Assembly (NCBI RefSeq): GCF_024346675.1
Contig: NZ_AP024850.1
Coordinates: 1,798,001-1,862,000, forward strand
Source: Photobacterium sanguinicancri
Lineage (GTDB): Bacteria; Pseudomonadota; Gammaproteobacteria; Enterobacterales; Vibrionaceae
Direction of reading: 5' to 3'
DNA length: 64,000 nucleotides
The position numbers were made by a program, and so were the translations under genes. How positions within the stretch are numbered: position 1 is the stretch's first letter; each line of letters starts with the position of its first letter. The notes beneath the pieces were generated by a model. The model was given only the letters and a program-made list of their open reading frames with translations, ran no database searches and had not been told where the DNA came from. Positions 44,507 through 54,513 of this stretch are shown here, piece by piece.

Positions 44507-46645
44507 ATGAATCAATATCTAGCAATCACATCTCGAGGTCTTGAGAACCTCCTAGCCGAAGAACTTAATGAACTCGGCGCGCAAAGCGTTCAAGTCGTCC
44601 ATGCGGGCGTACGCTTTAAAGCTAATCAAGAAACGGCTTACCGCTGTTGTCTATGGACACGCATCTCATCGCGTATCATCCAAGTACTGAGCGAATTCAA
44701 CGTTCGTGATGATATGGATCTGTACCTTGGCGCTGCGGCGATCAATTGGACAAATTACTTCAATAACGCGACACGCATTGTCGTTGATTTTAACGGTACT
44801 AACCGTGAAATCCGTAATAGCCAATACGGTGCGATGAAAGTAAAAGATGCAATCGTGGACAGTTTCACGAAAGCAGATCTTCGCCGTCCTAATATTGACC
44901 GTGACCAGCCTGATCTTCGCATTCATATGCGTCTTTCTGGCGAGAAAGGTGTGCTAGGTCTTGATATGGCCGGTAGTGGTCTTCACCAACGTGGCTACCG
45001 TACTGAAGCAGGTCGTGCACCATTACGTGAAACTCACGCAGCTGCACTTGTTATCAAAAGTGGCTGGACACCAGAGCAACCCTTACTCGATCCTATGTGT
45101 GGTTCAGGTACATTGTTGATTGAAGCCGCAATGATGGCGGCAGACATTGCACCTGGCCTTAAACGTAAGCGTTGGGGTTTTGAGTCAATTAAAGACTTTG
45201 ATAAAGAAGCGTGGCTTGAAATTCATGCAGAAGCTTCTGTAAAAGCACGCCGTGGTGTTGCTAAAGTTGAGACTAAGTTCTTTGGTTTTGAACTAGAACA
45301 TCGCGTATTAGCCATTGCCCGTGATAACGCAGGTCGTGCAGGTGTTAAAGAGCTAATCAACTTCCAACAAGGTGATGCAACCGAGCTGAAAGCCCCTGAG
45401 GGTTTTGATGCGGGTACTGTAATATGTAACCCACCTTACGGTGAGCGTTTAGGTACAACACCTGAACTGATCAGCTTATACACAGAGCTGGGTAACCGTC
45501 TTAAACTGGCATTCGCCGGTTCAACTGCAGCGCTGTATTCTGGTTCTAATGAGCTACTTAGCTGCATTCGTATGCGTGCAGACAAGCAATTCAAATTAGC
45601 GAATGGTGCACTAGATTGTGTATTAAAAACGTATTTGATTACTGCTGGTGGCGTTAAGAAAGAAGAAGGCGAAACAGAAGGTCACATTGAGCAAAAAGAT
45701 GTTGCACCTGATTTTGCTAACCGCCTGAAAAAGAACATCACTAAGCTGAAAAAATGGGCGAAAAAAGAAGGCGTTGAGTGTTACCGCATTTACGATGCTG
45801 ACTTGCCTAATTACAACGCAGCTATCGATAAGTATAACGACTACCTGATTATTCAAGAGTACGCGGCACCTAAAACTGTACCTGAAGAGATCGCTCGCCG
45901 TCGCATTATGGATGTGTTGCGTGCAACGATTCAGGTTACGGGTGTTGATAATAGTAAAGTTATCTTGAAAGTGCGTGAGCGCCAGAAGGGTAAAAATCAG
46001 TATCAGAAACTGTCGAATGCTGAACGCCACATTATTGTTAACGAGTACGGTGTTGATCTTAAAGTAAACCTTTATGATTACCTTGATACTGGTTTGTTCT
46101 TAGACCACCGTATTACGCGAAAAATGCTAGGTGACATGGCGAAAGGAAAAGACTTTCTTAACCTATTCGCTTACACAGGCTCTGCGACTGTGCATGCAGC
46201 TTGTGGTGGCGCTAAATCGACAACAACGATTGATATGTCAAATACTTACCTTGGTTGGGCTCAAGAAAATATGGAGCTTAACAATCAAGTTGGTAACCAG
46301 CATGAATTCATTCAAGCGGATTGCTTGCAGTGGCTTCAAGAGGTTGATGACACGTTCGACCTTATCTTTATCGATCCACCTACGTTCTCTAACTCTAAGC
46401 GAATGAAGCAGACGTTTGATATTCAGCGTGATCACATCATGCTAATGGAAAACTTGAAGCGTATGCTACGTACTGATGGTCAAATTGTTTTCTCAAACAA
46501 TAAGCGTCAGTTCAAAATGGATTTAGAGCAACTGAATGAACTTGGCTTAGATGCTAAGAACATTTCTGATAAAACACTGCCTATGGATTTTGCGAAGAAT
46601 AAGCATATTCATAACTGCTGGATTATCACTCACAAGGAAGGTTAA
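44507..46645 (+). CDS. rlmKL: bifunctional 23S rRNA methyltransferase RlmKL
   Basis: A 712-residue fusion. The N-terminal part (THUMP domain about residues 45-155, then a Rossmann methyltransferase with [16 protein letters not shown] and the catalytic NPPYGERLG) makes m2G2445. The C-terminal methyltransferase ([53 protein letters not shown]) makes m7G2069 in the same helix of 23S rRNA. Length equals the E. coli enzyme. It begins a tight cluster with a glutaredoxin-like gene, uup and a DUF3466 gene. Confidence 0.97.
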   Translation: MNQYLAITSRGLENLLAEELNELGAQSVQVVHAGVRFKANQETAYRCCLWTRISSRIIQVLSEFNVRDDMDLYLGAAAINWTNYFNNATRIVVDFNGTNREIRNSQYGAMKVKDAIVDSFTKADLRRPNIDRDQPDLRIHMRLSGEKGVLGLDMAGSGLHQRGYRTEAGRAPLRETHAAALVIKSGWTPEQPLLDPMCGSGTLLIEAAMMAADIAPGLKRKRWGFESIKDFDKEAWLEIHAEASVKARRGVAKVETKFFGFELEHRVLAIARDNAGRAGVKELINFQQGDATELKAPEGFDAGTVICNPPYGERLGTTPELISLYTELGNRLKLAFAGSTAALYSGSNELLSCIRMRADKQFKLANGALDCVLKTYLITAGGVKKEEGETEGHIEQKDVAPDFANRLKKNITKLKKWAKKEGVECYRIYDADLPNYNAAIDKYNDYLIIQEYAAPKTVPEEIARRRIMDVLRATIQVTGVDNSKVILKVRERQKGKNQYQKLSNAERHIIVNEYGVDLKVNLYDYLDTGLFLDHRITRKMLGDMAKGKDFLNLFAYTGSATVHAACGGAKSTTTIDMSNTYLGWAQENMELNNQVGNQHEFIQADCLQWLQEVDDTFDLIFIDPPTFSNSKRMKQTFDIQRDHIMLMENLKRMLRTDGQIVFSNNKRQFKMDLEQLNELGLDAKNISDKTLPMDFAKNKHIHNCWIITHKEG

Positions 46646-46936
46646 GTGCTAATAACCCTTTATAGCACGGAAGGATGCCACCTTTGCGAGCAAGCTTATC
46701 GCTTGCTCGTTGAGGTAGGGGTACAAGAGCACGTTCAGGTAATAGACATTGCCTTTGATGACGTGCTCTTTTTGCGTTACGGCGTCACGATACCTGTTGT
46801 ATCAATCTCATCAGAGGCATCAACTGCAGCGGCAGAAACTGCATCTGATGATAATTCTCTCTCAATTTCTGAACTTGGCTGGCCGTTTGATCGTGCCGAC
46901 CTTGCAGTATGGTTAAAAAACAATGGCTTTAATTAA
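46646..46936 (+). CDS. glutaredoxin-like (DUF836) protein
   Basis: A 96-residue thioredoxin-fold protein: LITLYSTEGCHLCEQAYRLLVE with a CHLC redox motif, RYGVTIPVVSI (cis-Pro) and a C-terminal helix WPFDRADLAVWLKNNGF. Between the cis-Pro strand and the last helix is a low-complexity Ser/Ala/Thr-rich insert of about 20 residues not usual in the family. GTG start behind AAGGAAGG, directly after the rlmKL stop; it overlaps uup by 14 bp. This gene order is conserved in Vibrionaceae. Confidence 0.85.
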   Translation: MLITLYSTEGCHLCEQAYRLLVEVGVQEHVQVIDIAFDDVLFLRYGVTIPVVSISSEASTAAAETASDDNSLSISELGWPFDRADLAVWLKNNGFN

Positions 46937-48851
46937 TATTAGTAATGCGCAGCTGGCGTATGGTGATCACGCTCTACTTGATAAGGCGGAATTTGTTCTT
47001 CAGCCAAACGAGCGCGTATGTTTAGTGGGCCGTAATGGTGCTGGTAAATCAACCTTCATGAAAGTAGTAACGGGCGATGTACTGCTTGATGACGGCAGCA
47101 TTCAGCGCCAAACAGAATTAAAGATTTCTCGTCTAGAGCAAGATCCACCGCGTAATGCGGAAGGTAATGTATTTGATTATGTTGCGGAAGGTCTAGCTGA
47201 AGTGGGTAAGGTACTGAAAGAGTATCACCACTTACTGGACTTAATTGCGGTTGACCCGAGTGAGTCAAACCTCAATAAATTAATGAAAGCGCAAGAAAAA
47301 ATCGATCACGCCAATGCGTGGCAGTTTGATAACCAAATTTCAGCTGTTTTAGAAAGCTTGCACCTTGACCCGCATACTATGCTTACTGATTTATCGGGTG
47401 GTTGGCAACGTAAGGCGGCTTTAGCTCGCGCACTAGTTTGTAATCCTGACATCTTGCTACTTGATGAACCAACAAACCACTTAGATGTTGCAACGATCGA
47501 ATGGCTTGAAGGTTTCCTCAAGAGCTTCCGTGGTTCAATTATCTTCATTTCTCACGACCGTGCTTTCATCCGTTCGATGGCAACACGTATCCTTGATCTA
47601 GACCGCGGTAAACTGGTTTCTTTCCCTGGCGACTATGAACTGTATCTTGAAAGCAAAGAAGAGATGCTCCGCGTAGAAGCAGAGCAGAACGCCGAGTTTG
47701 ATAAGAAACTCGCACAAGAAGAAGTTTGGATCCGCCAAGGTGTTAAAGCGCGACGCACCCGTAACGAAGGCCGTGTACGTGCACTTAAAGCGTTACGTGA
47801 AGAGCGCAGTGAGCGTCGTGAAGTGGTTGGTAAAGCCGATATGAAACTTCAAGAAGCGAATCGCTCAGGTAAGATTGTATTTGAAGCTGAGAATATTGCT
47901 TACAGCTACGGTGATGCGCAAATCATTAAAGATTTCAGCTTCACAGTGATGCGTGGCGATCGTATCGCACTTATCGGGCCAAATGGTTGTGGTAAGAGTA
48001 CATTGCTGAAAGTGATGCTAGAGCAACTTACACCAACATCTGGCAAGTTCCACTGTGGTACTAAAATTGATGCGGCATACTTTGACCAGTATCGTGAAAT
48101 TCTAGATCCGGAAAAAACAGTAATGGACAACCTTGCTGACGGTAAGCAAGAAGTGACAGTAAATGGTGTAACACGCCATGCATTAGGTTACTTACAAGAC
48201 TTCCTTTTCCACCCTCGTCGTGCTCGTACTCCTGTTAAAGCACTATCTGGTGGTGAGAAAAACCGCTTGTTATTAGCGAAGTTGTTCTTAAAACCGAACA
48301 ATTTATTGATTCTCGATGAACCAACGAACGATCTAGATATCGAAACATTGGAACTTTTAGAAGAAATACTTGCCAACTATCAGGGTACATTACTATTAGT
48401 GAGCCATGATCGTCAGTTTGTTGATAATACTGTGACAACAAGCTGGATTTTTGAAGGTAACGGGGTTATCGACGAATACGTAGGCGGTTATCATGATGCT
48501 CAAGAGCAACGCGCTAACTCTCTAACAAATATTGCTAAAAACCAGGCTGCTGAATATGAGCAGGCGAAGAAAAAGCAAGAAAACAATAAACCGCGAGAGA
48601 CAACGCGTTCTACGCCCAAAAAGAAGCTTTCTTATAAGTTTCAAAAAGAGCTAGAAGGTCTACCGCTTATCATTGAAGAATTGGAAAATGAAATTGCTTC
48701 TATTCAGGAACAAATAAATGATCCTGCATTCTTCCAAGATGTAAAAAATGATACTGAAGCCACACTGGCTCGTCTTGCCGCCGCTGAGCAAGAATTTGAA
48801 GTAGCATTTGAACGTTGGGAAGAATTAGAGGCAATGCAGAAGGAATCCTAA
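46923..48851 (+). CDS. uup: ABC-F family ATPase Uup
   Basis: A 642-residue cytoplasmic ABC-F protein with two nucleotide-binding domains. First: GRNGAGKSTFM, LSGGWQRKAALARAL, LLLDEPTNHLDV; second: GPNGCGKSTLL, LSGGEKNRLLLAKL, LILDEPTNDLDIETLELL. The interdomain linker is basic (KARRTRNEGRVRALKAL) and the C terminus carries the coiled-coil DNA/RNA-binding tail (LSYKFQKELEGLPLIIEELE). Uup acts on ribosomes and affects precise excision of transposons. Its stop overlaps the next ATG by one base. Confidence 0.96.
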   Translation: MALINISNAQLAYGDHALLDKAEFVLQPNERVCLVGRNGAGKSTFMKVVTGDVLLDDGSIQRQTELKISRLEQDPPRNAEGNVFDYVAEGLAEVGKVLKEYHHLLDLIAVDPSESNLNKLMKAQEKIDHANAWQFDNQISAVLESLHLDPHTMLTDLSGGWQRKAALARALVCNPDILLLDEPTNHLDVATIEWLEGFLKSFRGSIIFISHDRAFIRSMATRILDLDRGKLVSFPGDYELYLESKEEMLRVEAEQNAEFDKKLAQEEVWIRQGVKARRTRNEGRVRALKALREERSERREVVGKADMKLQEANRSGKIVFEAENIAYSYGDAQIIKDFSFTVMRGDRIALIGPNGCGKSTLLKVMLEQLTPTSGKFHCGTKIDAAYFDQYREILDPEKTVMDNLADGKQEVTVNGVTRHALGYLQDFLFHPRRARTPVKALSGGEKNRLLLAKLFLKPNNLLILDEPTNDLDIETLELLEEILANYQGTLLLVSHDRQFVDNTVTTSWIFEGNGVIDEYVGGYHDAQEQRANSLTNIAKNQAAEYEQAKKKQENNKPRETTRSTPKKKLSYKFQKELEGLPLIIEELENEIASIQEQINDPAFFQDVKNDTEATLARLAAAEQEFEVAFERWEELEAMQKES

Positions 48852-50884
48852 TGCGACAAAATATGTTAAAGCTTTCTACACTGGCGGTTCTGATCGCTGG
48901 TGTCACTAACGCTAATGCCGCTGTTTACAAGATAGTTGAAGTTGATGAAACTGGCTCTGGTCTTAGTGCTATTGATTCAATTAACTATTATGGGAAAAAC
49001 ACATCAGGCCGCACTGAAACTTACGCTCAGGCTATTCAGCAATCTAGCTCTACTGATGACTGCTTTGCTGGCACTTGTGGCGATTACAAAACGGTAGGGG
49101 AAAGCCGTTTTGGTCCTGCAGGTATTGAATACCGTGATGATGTTGCTTATACCTCAGACATTTTGCAGCGTATCAATGATGTAACTACGTTAGAGTCATA
49201 CTGTAAAGAAAACCTAGGCTTCAATACATGTGATAAATGGGCTAAAAGTCGTTATTACGGTGCTGGTTACAATACTGAAGATGAACGTGATGAGTCTGGC
49301 TATGCCGGTTTGTTACGTGAACAACAAGCTTTTCGTAACGGCTATACACGTAACTCTTTCTTGCTGGTTGATGGTCAGCCTCAAGCTACGTTTGCAGAAG
49401 ACAGTACTAAATACGCAAATGCGGGTACATTAGGAGCAATTCAAGCCGACTCTATGAATTCGGTGCCAAATGGCATTACCACCATTAACGGTGTTGATTA
49501 CGTTTACGGTGTAACGAGTTCAGCATACTTCAACGAGGGCACGCGTTACGCACGTACATTCGCTAAACGTGGCTTTGTTCAAGACGGTGCAAATGTAAGT
49601 CTTGAGCTTCCACCACCATCAAACGGTACTAAACTAGCTCAAGCAATGGGTACCACAACGGCTTGGAAGGGAGTTAAAAACCCAACTGACGATAAAATGT
49701 TAGTAGTGGGTAGTGCGTCATTTAGCGAAAGCCATTTAGATGATAGTAATAAGCTACCAAGTAGCAGCCAGCTTCATATTAACGGGCAGGATGTTGCTTT
49801 AGACAAAGATAAGCTTAAGGAATGTTCGACTCAGGCAAATGACGGCAAATTGGCTGACATGTACAACACATGGGAATGCCAATTCACTGTTTTTGCTAAT
49901 GATGCGTATCTTTGGACTGTTGATACAGCAGCGCAAACAGCGACCCCTGTTCGTATTGCAAATCGTACTTTGGCCCCTAAAGATCCTGATGAAGATCGTC
50001 GTTCTTACCAAGCTTCTGCGCGTTCAATTGAGAATGTAAATGGTAAGCCGGTAATTGTTGGTTACTCAACAGAACGTGTATCTAATGATTATTACGCTCA
50101 GCGTGCCACAGTTTATACTCCGAAAGATGGTGTTGATTTTTCAGGTACGATTCCAGCAGATAGCTGGACGGCGAAGTTTATTGGTCCTGACATCAAAGAC
50201 GGTGACAAGCGTCAGTTCACTTATACAATGGCGACAGACATTAACCAAAACAACAAGGTTGTTGGTGTTGCTAAGTTAGAGCGTTCGGAGTCTCGTGCTT
50301 ATGCTGAGCGTATGTTTGTTTACGATAACAACAATAGCCAGTTTAAATATTTAGATTCAAATGTTAGTGGAATCTTCTTTGATGGTTCAAATGGTTACGC
50401 ATCTGCAATTAATAATAAAGATGTTGTTGTTGGTAAGTTAGACTCTGAAACCGCTAACCAAGTAGATGGCCGTCAACGTCGTCAGCGAGGCTTCCTCTAT
50501 AATGCTGGCTCTGATATTACGGGCTCACCTTTAAAGGCTGGTGGCGCATGGTTCCTTGATGATCTAACTAACAATAACGATCAACAATCAAATAGCTACC
50601 GTATTGCTGAAGTATCTGATATCAATGATGCAGGGGTGATTTCTGCAACCGCAATGTACTGTGAGGGTGGTTATGATAACTTCTCGCAAGGTGCTACTTG
50701 TAAAAATGATTCAAAAGACCAAAATGACTCAGAACGTGTTGTTGCGGTTAAATTAGTACCTATTCAAAACGGCGACATTCAAACGCGACCAGCAGAAGAA
50801 ACGCAGATCAAACGTAACGGTGCCTCACTGGGTATGTTCGCTTTGACACTGTTAGGCTTCATTGGTTTCAGAAGACGCAAATAA
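48851..50884 (+). CDS. DUF3466 family exported protein with CTERM-like sorting tail
   Basis: A 677-residue exported protein. Signal peptide MLKLSTLAVLIAGVTNANA; then VYKIVEVDETGSGLSAIDSINYYG, repeated beta-propeller-like segments describing 'bulletin'-type repeats (INDAGVISATA, INNKDVVVGKL, INQNNKVVGVA), and a C-terminal NGASLGMFALTLLGFIGFRRRK: a hydrophobic stretch followed by a basic cluster, as in GlyGly-CTERM/rhombosortase substrates, though the Gly-Gly is reduced to one Gly. It would be surface-anchored or secreted. The ATG overlaps the uup stop (TAATG). Confidence 0.85.
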   Translation: MRQNMLKLSTLAVLIAGVTNANAAVYKIVEVDETGSGLSAIDSINYYGKNTSGRTETYAQAIQQSSSTDDCFAGTCGDYKTVGESRFGPAGIEYRDDVAYTSDILQRINDVTTLESYCKENLGFNTCDKWAKSRYYGAGYNTEDERDESGYAGLLREQQAFRNGYTRNSFLLVDGQPQATFAEDSTKYANAGTLGAIQADSMNSVPNGITTINGVDYVYGVTSSAYFNEGTRYARTFAKRGFVQDGANVSLELPPPSNGTKLAQAMGTTTAWKGVKNPTDDKMLVVGSASFSESHLDDSNKLPSSSQLHINGQDVALDKDKLKECSTQANDGKLADMYNTWECQFTVFANDAYLWTVDTAAQTATPVRIANRTLAPKDPDEDRRSYQASARSIENVNGKPVIVGYSTERVSNDYYAQRATVYTPKDGVDFSGTIPADSWTAKFIGPDIKDGDKRQFTYTMATDINQNNKVVGVAKLERSESRAYAERMFVYDNNNSQFKYLDSNVSGIFFDGSNGYASAINNKDVVVGKLDSETANQVDGRQRRQRGFLYNAGSDITGSPLKAGGAWFLDDLTNNNDQQSNSYRIAEVSDINDAGVISATAMYCEGGYDNFSQGATCKNDSKDQNDSERVVAVKLVPIQNGDIQTRPAEETQIKRNGASLGMFALTLLGFIGFRRRK

Positions 50885-50913
50885 AGTTTCGTTAACTTTG
50901 GTCAAAACTCATA

Positions 50914-50942
50914 CAGGCTCACAAATTGTGAGCCTGTTTTGT
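50914..50942 (+). terminator. rho-independent terminator
   Basis: CAGGCTCACA, 3-nt loop, TGTGAGCCTG, then a T-rich tail. It closes the rlmKL-uup-DUF3466 cluster. Confidence 0.88.
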
Positions 50943-51057
50943 TTTTGGGGTTGATCATTATTCATAAATCACTCATCTTTATATCTGGAGTCATAAAAAC
51001 TCCATCATTATGAAACTGTAATGAAAGAAATAATAAGTAAGGAATGAGGACCGAAGT

Positions 51058-51231
51058 ATGAAGAGACAAAAGCGGGATCGTTTAGAACGCGCACAAGCTC
51101 GCGGTTATCAAGCAGCTTTGAATGGGCGTTCTAGTGAAGCGTGTCCATATCAGGCAACGGATGCCCGTACAAATTGGTTAGGCGGTTGGCGAGAAGCAAG
51201 AGGCGAAATACAGCAAGGTCTCTATAAATAA
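51058..51231 (+). CDS. rmf: ribosome modulation factor
   Basis: A 57-residue basic protein that dimerises 70S ribosomes into 100S particles in stationary phase. It matches Rmf: KRQKRDRLERAQARGYQAALNGRS at the N terminus, EACPYQ, and NWLGGWREAR. GAGGA lies 8 nt before the ATG. Own terminator immediately after. Position next to fabA is conserved in gammaproteobacteria. Confidence 0.95.
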   Translation: MKRQKRDRLERAQARGYQAALNGRSSEACPYQATDARTNWLGGWREARGEIQQGLYK

Positions 51232-51253
51232 ATCCCCCTCAAATTACCTTATT

Positions 51254-51279
51254 TAGCCCCTTAGGAGAGGGGCTTTTTA
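51254..51279 (+). terminator. rho-independent terminator of rmf
   Basis: AGCCCCT, 6-nt loop, AGGGGCT, then five T. Confidence 0.85.
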
Positions 51280-51329
51280 ATGTCTACTATATGCGGTTAT
51301 CTCTTCAATTACTTTGTTTTATGCCTTCT

Positions 51330-51342
51330 GTGACGCTGTAAC
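51330..51342. promoter_or_regulatory. matS-like site, one mismatch
   Basis: GTGACGCTGTAAC differs from the consensus GTGACRNYGTCAC only at position 11. It lies between rmf and fabA. Confidence 0.5.
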
Positions 51343-51432
51343 TGCTGGTGGCGTTCAACTTTTTTATTCCAGATTGCTTACCATTCTCTACTAAGCAATG
51401 AGTAAATCAGTACATCTCCGTATGTAAGGCAA

Positions 51433-51463
51433 TAAAAAAGGCCACATAAAAATGCGACCTTTT
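51433..51463 (-). terminator. rho-independent terminator of fabA
   Basis: On the minus strand AAAAGGTCGCAT and ATGTGGCCTTTT pair (two mismatches), followed by six T. Confidence 0.78.
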
Positions 51464-51486
51464 AGTACTCAGTGCTTAATGGCGAA

Positions 51487-52005
51487 TTAGAAAGCGTCAG
51501 TGTCTTTGAATAGACCCACTTTTAAATCTTTAGCGACGTAAATTTCTTTACCATCAACTAATACTCGACCATCGGCAACGCCCATAATCAGTTTACGGTT
51601 GATAACGCGTTTGAACTGAATGTCGTAAGTGACTTTTTTTGCTGTTGGTAGGATTTGACCAGTAAATTTCACTTCACCCACACCTAGTGCACGACCTTTA
51701 CCTTCGCCACCTGACCAACCCAAGAAGAAACCAACAAGCTGCCACATAGCATCAAGGCCAAGACAACCCGGCATTACAGGGTCACCTTTGAAATGACAAT
51801 CAAAGAACCACAGGCTTGGGTCTATATCTAGCTCGGCATGAATGAAACCTTTGCCGTGATCGCCACCTTCACCAGTGATTTTAACAATTCGATCAATCAT
51901 TAGCATGTTATCAGAGGGTAGGCGCGGGAACTCAGGGCCGTGTAGCTCACCTTTACCACATGCAACTAGTTCTTCATATTCGTAAGATTGAGGGCGATTC
52001 ATCAC
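51487..52005 (-). CDS. fabA: 3-hydroxydecanoyl-ACP dehydratase/isomerase
   Basis: A 172-residue hot-dog fold enzyme that introduces the cis double bond in unsaturated fatty-acid synthesis. [28 protein letters not shown] contains the catalytic His and, on the following helix, the catalytic Asp. Length equals E. coli FabA. It lies downstream of lonH on the same strand, with a FabR operator just in front, so it has its own promoter. Starts at ATGATG; either ATG fits. Confidence 0.97.
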   Translation of the reverse strand: MMNRPQSYEYEELVACGKGELHGPEFPRLPSDNMLMIDRIVKITGEGGDHGKGFIHAELDIDPSLWFFDCHFKGDPVMPGCLGLDAMWQLVGFFLGWSGGEGKGRALGVGEVKFTGQILPTAKKVTYDIQFKRVINRKLIMGVADGRVLVDGKEIYVAKDLKVGLFKDTDAF

Positions 52006-52041
52006 TATTCGTTAGCTCCTTGAAAAGTATGGGAGCAATTT

Positions 52042-52059
52042 AGCGTACACGTGTAAGCT
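52042..52059. promoter_or_regulatory. FabR operator of fabA
   Basis: AGCGTACACGTGTAAGCT is an almost perfect 18-bp palindrome of the FabR type (AGCGTAC-N4-GTACGCT-like) and lies 37-54 bp before the fabA start. FabR represses fabA and fabB when unsaturated acyl-ACP is plentiful. Confidence 0.85.
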
Positions 52060-52071
52060 AAACAACTCGGA

Positions 52072-53766
52072 TCAGTGCTGGACAAACCAGTTCCTGATTC
52101 GCGTTAACCAACTGAGTTCATTAGAAAGATCGCCATGATGGAAGTGATCTATGCGTTCCGCAATGCGCGTTAGCAAGGTTTCTACTTCTTCATCGTCACT
52201 TCTAAATGTTACACCAGTCAATAACGGAAGGGTTTCATCGACATTCTCAACAGGCCATATATGGAATCGTCCTGCTTTGATTGCTTCAACCACTTCATCA
52301 TTCAAGCATAGATTAACTAGGTTTGTTTTAGGTAAGATCACACCTTGGCTACCTGTTAAGCCGCGATGAACACAAACCTTATAGAAGCCTTCAATCTTTT
52401 CGTTAATACCACCTACAGCTTGTACACGTCCAAATTGGTCTACAGCACCTGTAACGGCGACTTGCTGATTGATAGGTTGGTTTGATAATGCAGAAACAAG
52501 CGCACAAAGCTCAGCAAGTGAGGCACTGTCACCATCGACTTCGCAATAAGATTGTTCAAATACGATAGAAGCAGAATAAGGCAGCGCTTGATCAAGGTCT
52601 AATGCTGTGCTGACGAACGCTTGCATAATCATCATGCCTTTAGCATGGATATTACCAGCAAGGTCTACTTTACGCTCAACATCAGAGATATCCCCATCAC
52701 CAAAGTGAACCACACAAGAGATACGTGCTGGTTCACCATAAGATTGCGGGTGTCCAGGTACCTCAACAACCGTTAAGCCATTCACTTGGCCAACTTCTTC
52801 ACCTTGGGAGATAATAACGACCATGCCATGATGAATGTCTTCAATTGCGCGTTCAGGCAAGTAGGATTCACGGAATTCTTTTGCTTTTAACGATGCCGCG
52901 AGGTGTTCTGCGGTAATTGCTTGGCCTTTCGATTCTAATGCAGCTTCAGATAGAATGCCTTGATGCCATATAGGGCAAAGAGGGACGCGATTCTTATCTT
53001 CTGCGTAACGTGCACCTGTGCGCAATAGCAATGTTATCGCATCAGCATCAGCAAGCTGAGGTAGACCAGCATGCTCACAAACCGATTTTACATAGCTCAA
53101 ATAGTCAGGCATGGTTTCATCTGATAGAACGAGGTCTTGTTCAAACTCGCTGTACATAGAGAAGCCAGTGCTTAAATCAGGTTCTGCACCATCAAGCTCG
53201 GCCATTAAGTAGCGATCGCCCATTAGAACAAGCTTAACATTTAACTTCTCTGCAGGCGGTACGCTATAAAGCGTTTTATTCGATGCTGGCTGCCAATCTA
53301 ATTCGCCATTCATCAGTACGCTCTTTAAACGAGGCCACAAAGACGGGTTAGCTAGAATACTCGTCACAGACAGAACAAGGTAACCACCATTTGCTTGATG
53401 AAGTAGGCCATGCTTAATTTGCTGCTTAGTAATTGCGCCGTCTTCGAGCGGTGGGTAAACCGCCCCAAAGAGTGTCATTTCAGTAACGTTTTCACCGGCA
53501 ATAATAATGCTTGCATCAGTTTTATTGAGTTCAGCATCAGATTGAGCTAATAATTCAATAACATAATCACGATAGATTTTGTTATCTGGTGCAATGACAC
53601 GTAATACTCGTGGTTGATAAGGTATTGCGGTGAACCGGCGTACGGCATCCACAAGTCGGTCTTGAAGAAGACCCGTAGTAGCAGATGGAATCGTATCGAA
53701 CTGATCCATAATTTCAGCGTATTGTGTGTAATCAGGGATCATGGTACGCCAAGTTTCTTGATGCAT
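52072..53766 (-). CDS. lonH: Lon protease homologue LonH (YcbZ)
   Basis: About 564 residues. The C-terminal Lon proteolytic domain is complete: LTVVEVPGHPQSYGEP, then CEVDGDSASLAELCALVSAL (catalytic Ser in GDSAS) and AVGGINEKIEGFYKVC (catalytic Lys). The N-terminal AAA-like part lacks a recognisable Walker A, so ATP-driven unfolding as in Lon is doubtful. This is the YcbZ arrangement next to fabA. MHQETW at 53766 is the likely start; the frame extends to 53829 but without homology. fabA follows 66 bp downstream. Confidence 0.88.
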   Translation of the reverse strand: MHQETWRTMIPDYTQYAEIMDQFDTIPSATTGLLQDRLVDAVRRFTAIPYQPRVLRVIAPDNKIYRDYVIELLAQSDAELNKTDASIIIAGENVTEMTLFGAVYPPLEDGAITKQQIKHGLLHQANGGYLVLSVTSILANPSLWPRLKSVLMNGELDWQPASNKTLYSVPPAEKLNVKLVLMGDRYLMAELDGAEPDLSTGFSMYSEFEQDLVLSDETMPDYLSYVKSVCEHAGLPQLADADAITLLLRTGARYAEDKNRVPLCPIWHQGILSEAALESKGQAITAEHLAASLKAKEFRESYLPERAIEDIHHGMVVIISQGEEVGQVNGLTVVEVPGHPQSYGEPARISCVVHFGDGDISDVERKVDLAGNIHAKGMMIMQAFVSTALDLDQALPYSASIVFEQSYCEVDGDSASLAELCALVSALSNQPINQQVAVTGAVDQFGRVQAVGGINEKIEGFYKVCVHRGLTGSQGVILPKTNLVNLCLNDEVVEAIKAGRFHIWPVENVDETLPLLTGVTFRSDDEEVETLLTRIAERIDHFHHGDLSNELSWLTRIRNWFVQH

Positions 53767-53907
53767 AAGCTTGTGCTTTCTTTCGTTACTGTGAAAAGGA
53801 CAGCAGTATAAAGGAATCATTGCCTTCATAATAGCTATAAGGGCGATGATATTCGCGAAAACAAATAGTTAAACATCATCTTGTGATTGAGCTTTAACTT
53901 GCTTACA

Positions 53908-53920
53908 GTTACACTGTCAC
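53908..53920. promoter_or_regulatory. matS-like site in the matP promoter, one mismatch
   Basis: GTTACACTGTCAC differs from GTGACRNYGTCAC only at position 3 and lies 37 bp before the matP start, between lonH and matP. Confidence 0.55.
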
Positions 53921-53956
53921 ATGTTAAGTGTAGACTTTTGAGAATCCCTTTACATT

Positions 53957-54421
53957 ATGAAATATCAACAACTTGAAAATCTTGAAGCTGGCTGGAAATG
54001 GACTTACCTGGTCAAAAAATGGAAAGAAGGTGAAACGATCACTTCACACGTTGATACCAGTGAAGATGAGGCGGCTGTTCAACAGCTTCTAGCAATAGAG
54101 CATGAACCAACGAAAGTGATTGCTTGGATTGGGAAGCATATCTCACAGGAGCTTGATAATAAGCTAAAACAAGCAATTAGAGCGAAAAGAAAACGGCATT
54201 TTAATGCAGAACAAGTTCATACTCGCAAAAAATCTATCGACTTGGATTACCGTGTATGGGAAAAGTTAGCAGAAAAGTCGCAGGAACTCGACTGTACGCT
54301 GTCAGATGCGATTGAATACTTGATCAGTGAAAGTAATCGTTCTGAAACCGCAACGCGTAAAGTGTCTGATATCAAAAATGAGTTATCTGAGTTGCTAGAT
54401 TTTGACTTAAACGAAAGCTAA
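53957..54421 (+). CDS. matP: macrodomain Ter protein MatP
   Basis: A 154-residue DNA-binding protein that organises the Ter macrodomain by binding matS sites and linking them to the division machinery through ZapB. N-terminal LENLEAGWKWTYLVKKWKEGE, EPTKVIAWI, and the ribbon-helix-helix KSIDLDYRVWEKLAEKSQELDCTLSDAIEYLI, then a C-terminal coil. Length matches E. coli MatP (150). It is flanked by lonH and a DUF3634 gene. Perfect matS copies occur elsewhere in this window. Confidence 0.95.
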   Translation: MKYQQLENLEAGWKWTYLVKKWKEGETITSHVDTSEDEAAVQQLLAIEHEPTKVIAWIGKHISQELDNKLKQAIRAKRKRHFNAEQVHTRKKSIDLDYRVWEKLAEKSQELDCTLSDAIEYLISESNRSETATRKVSDIKNELSELLDFDLNES

Positions 54422-54513
54422 TACGTTTTTTGCCGCTATCCTCTTAACATCATAATAGTAGGGGATTTTAAGCGACTATACTGAATATAAGCATATTATT
54501 ACGGGGAAAGCAT

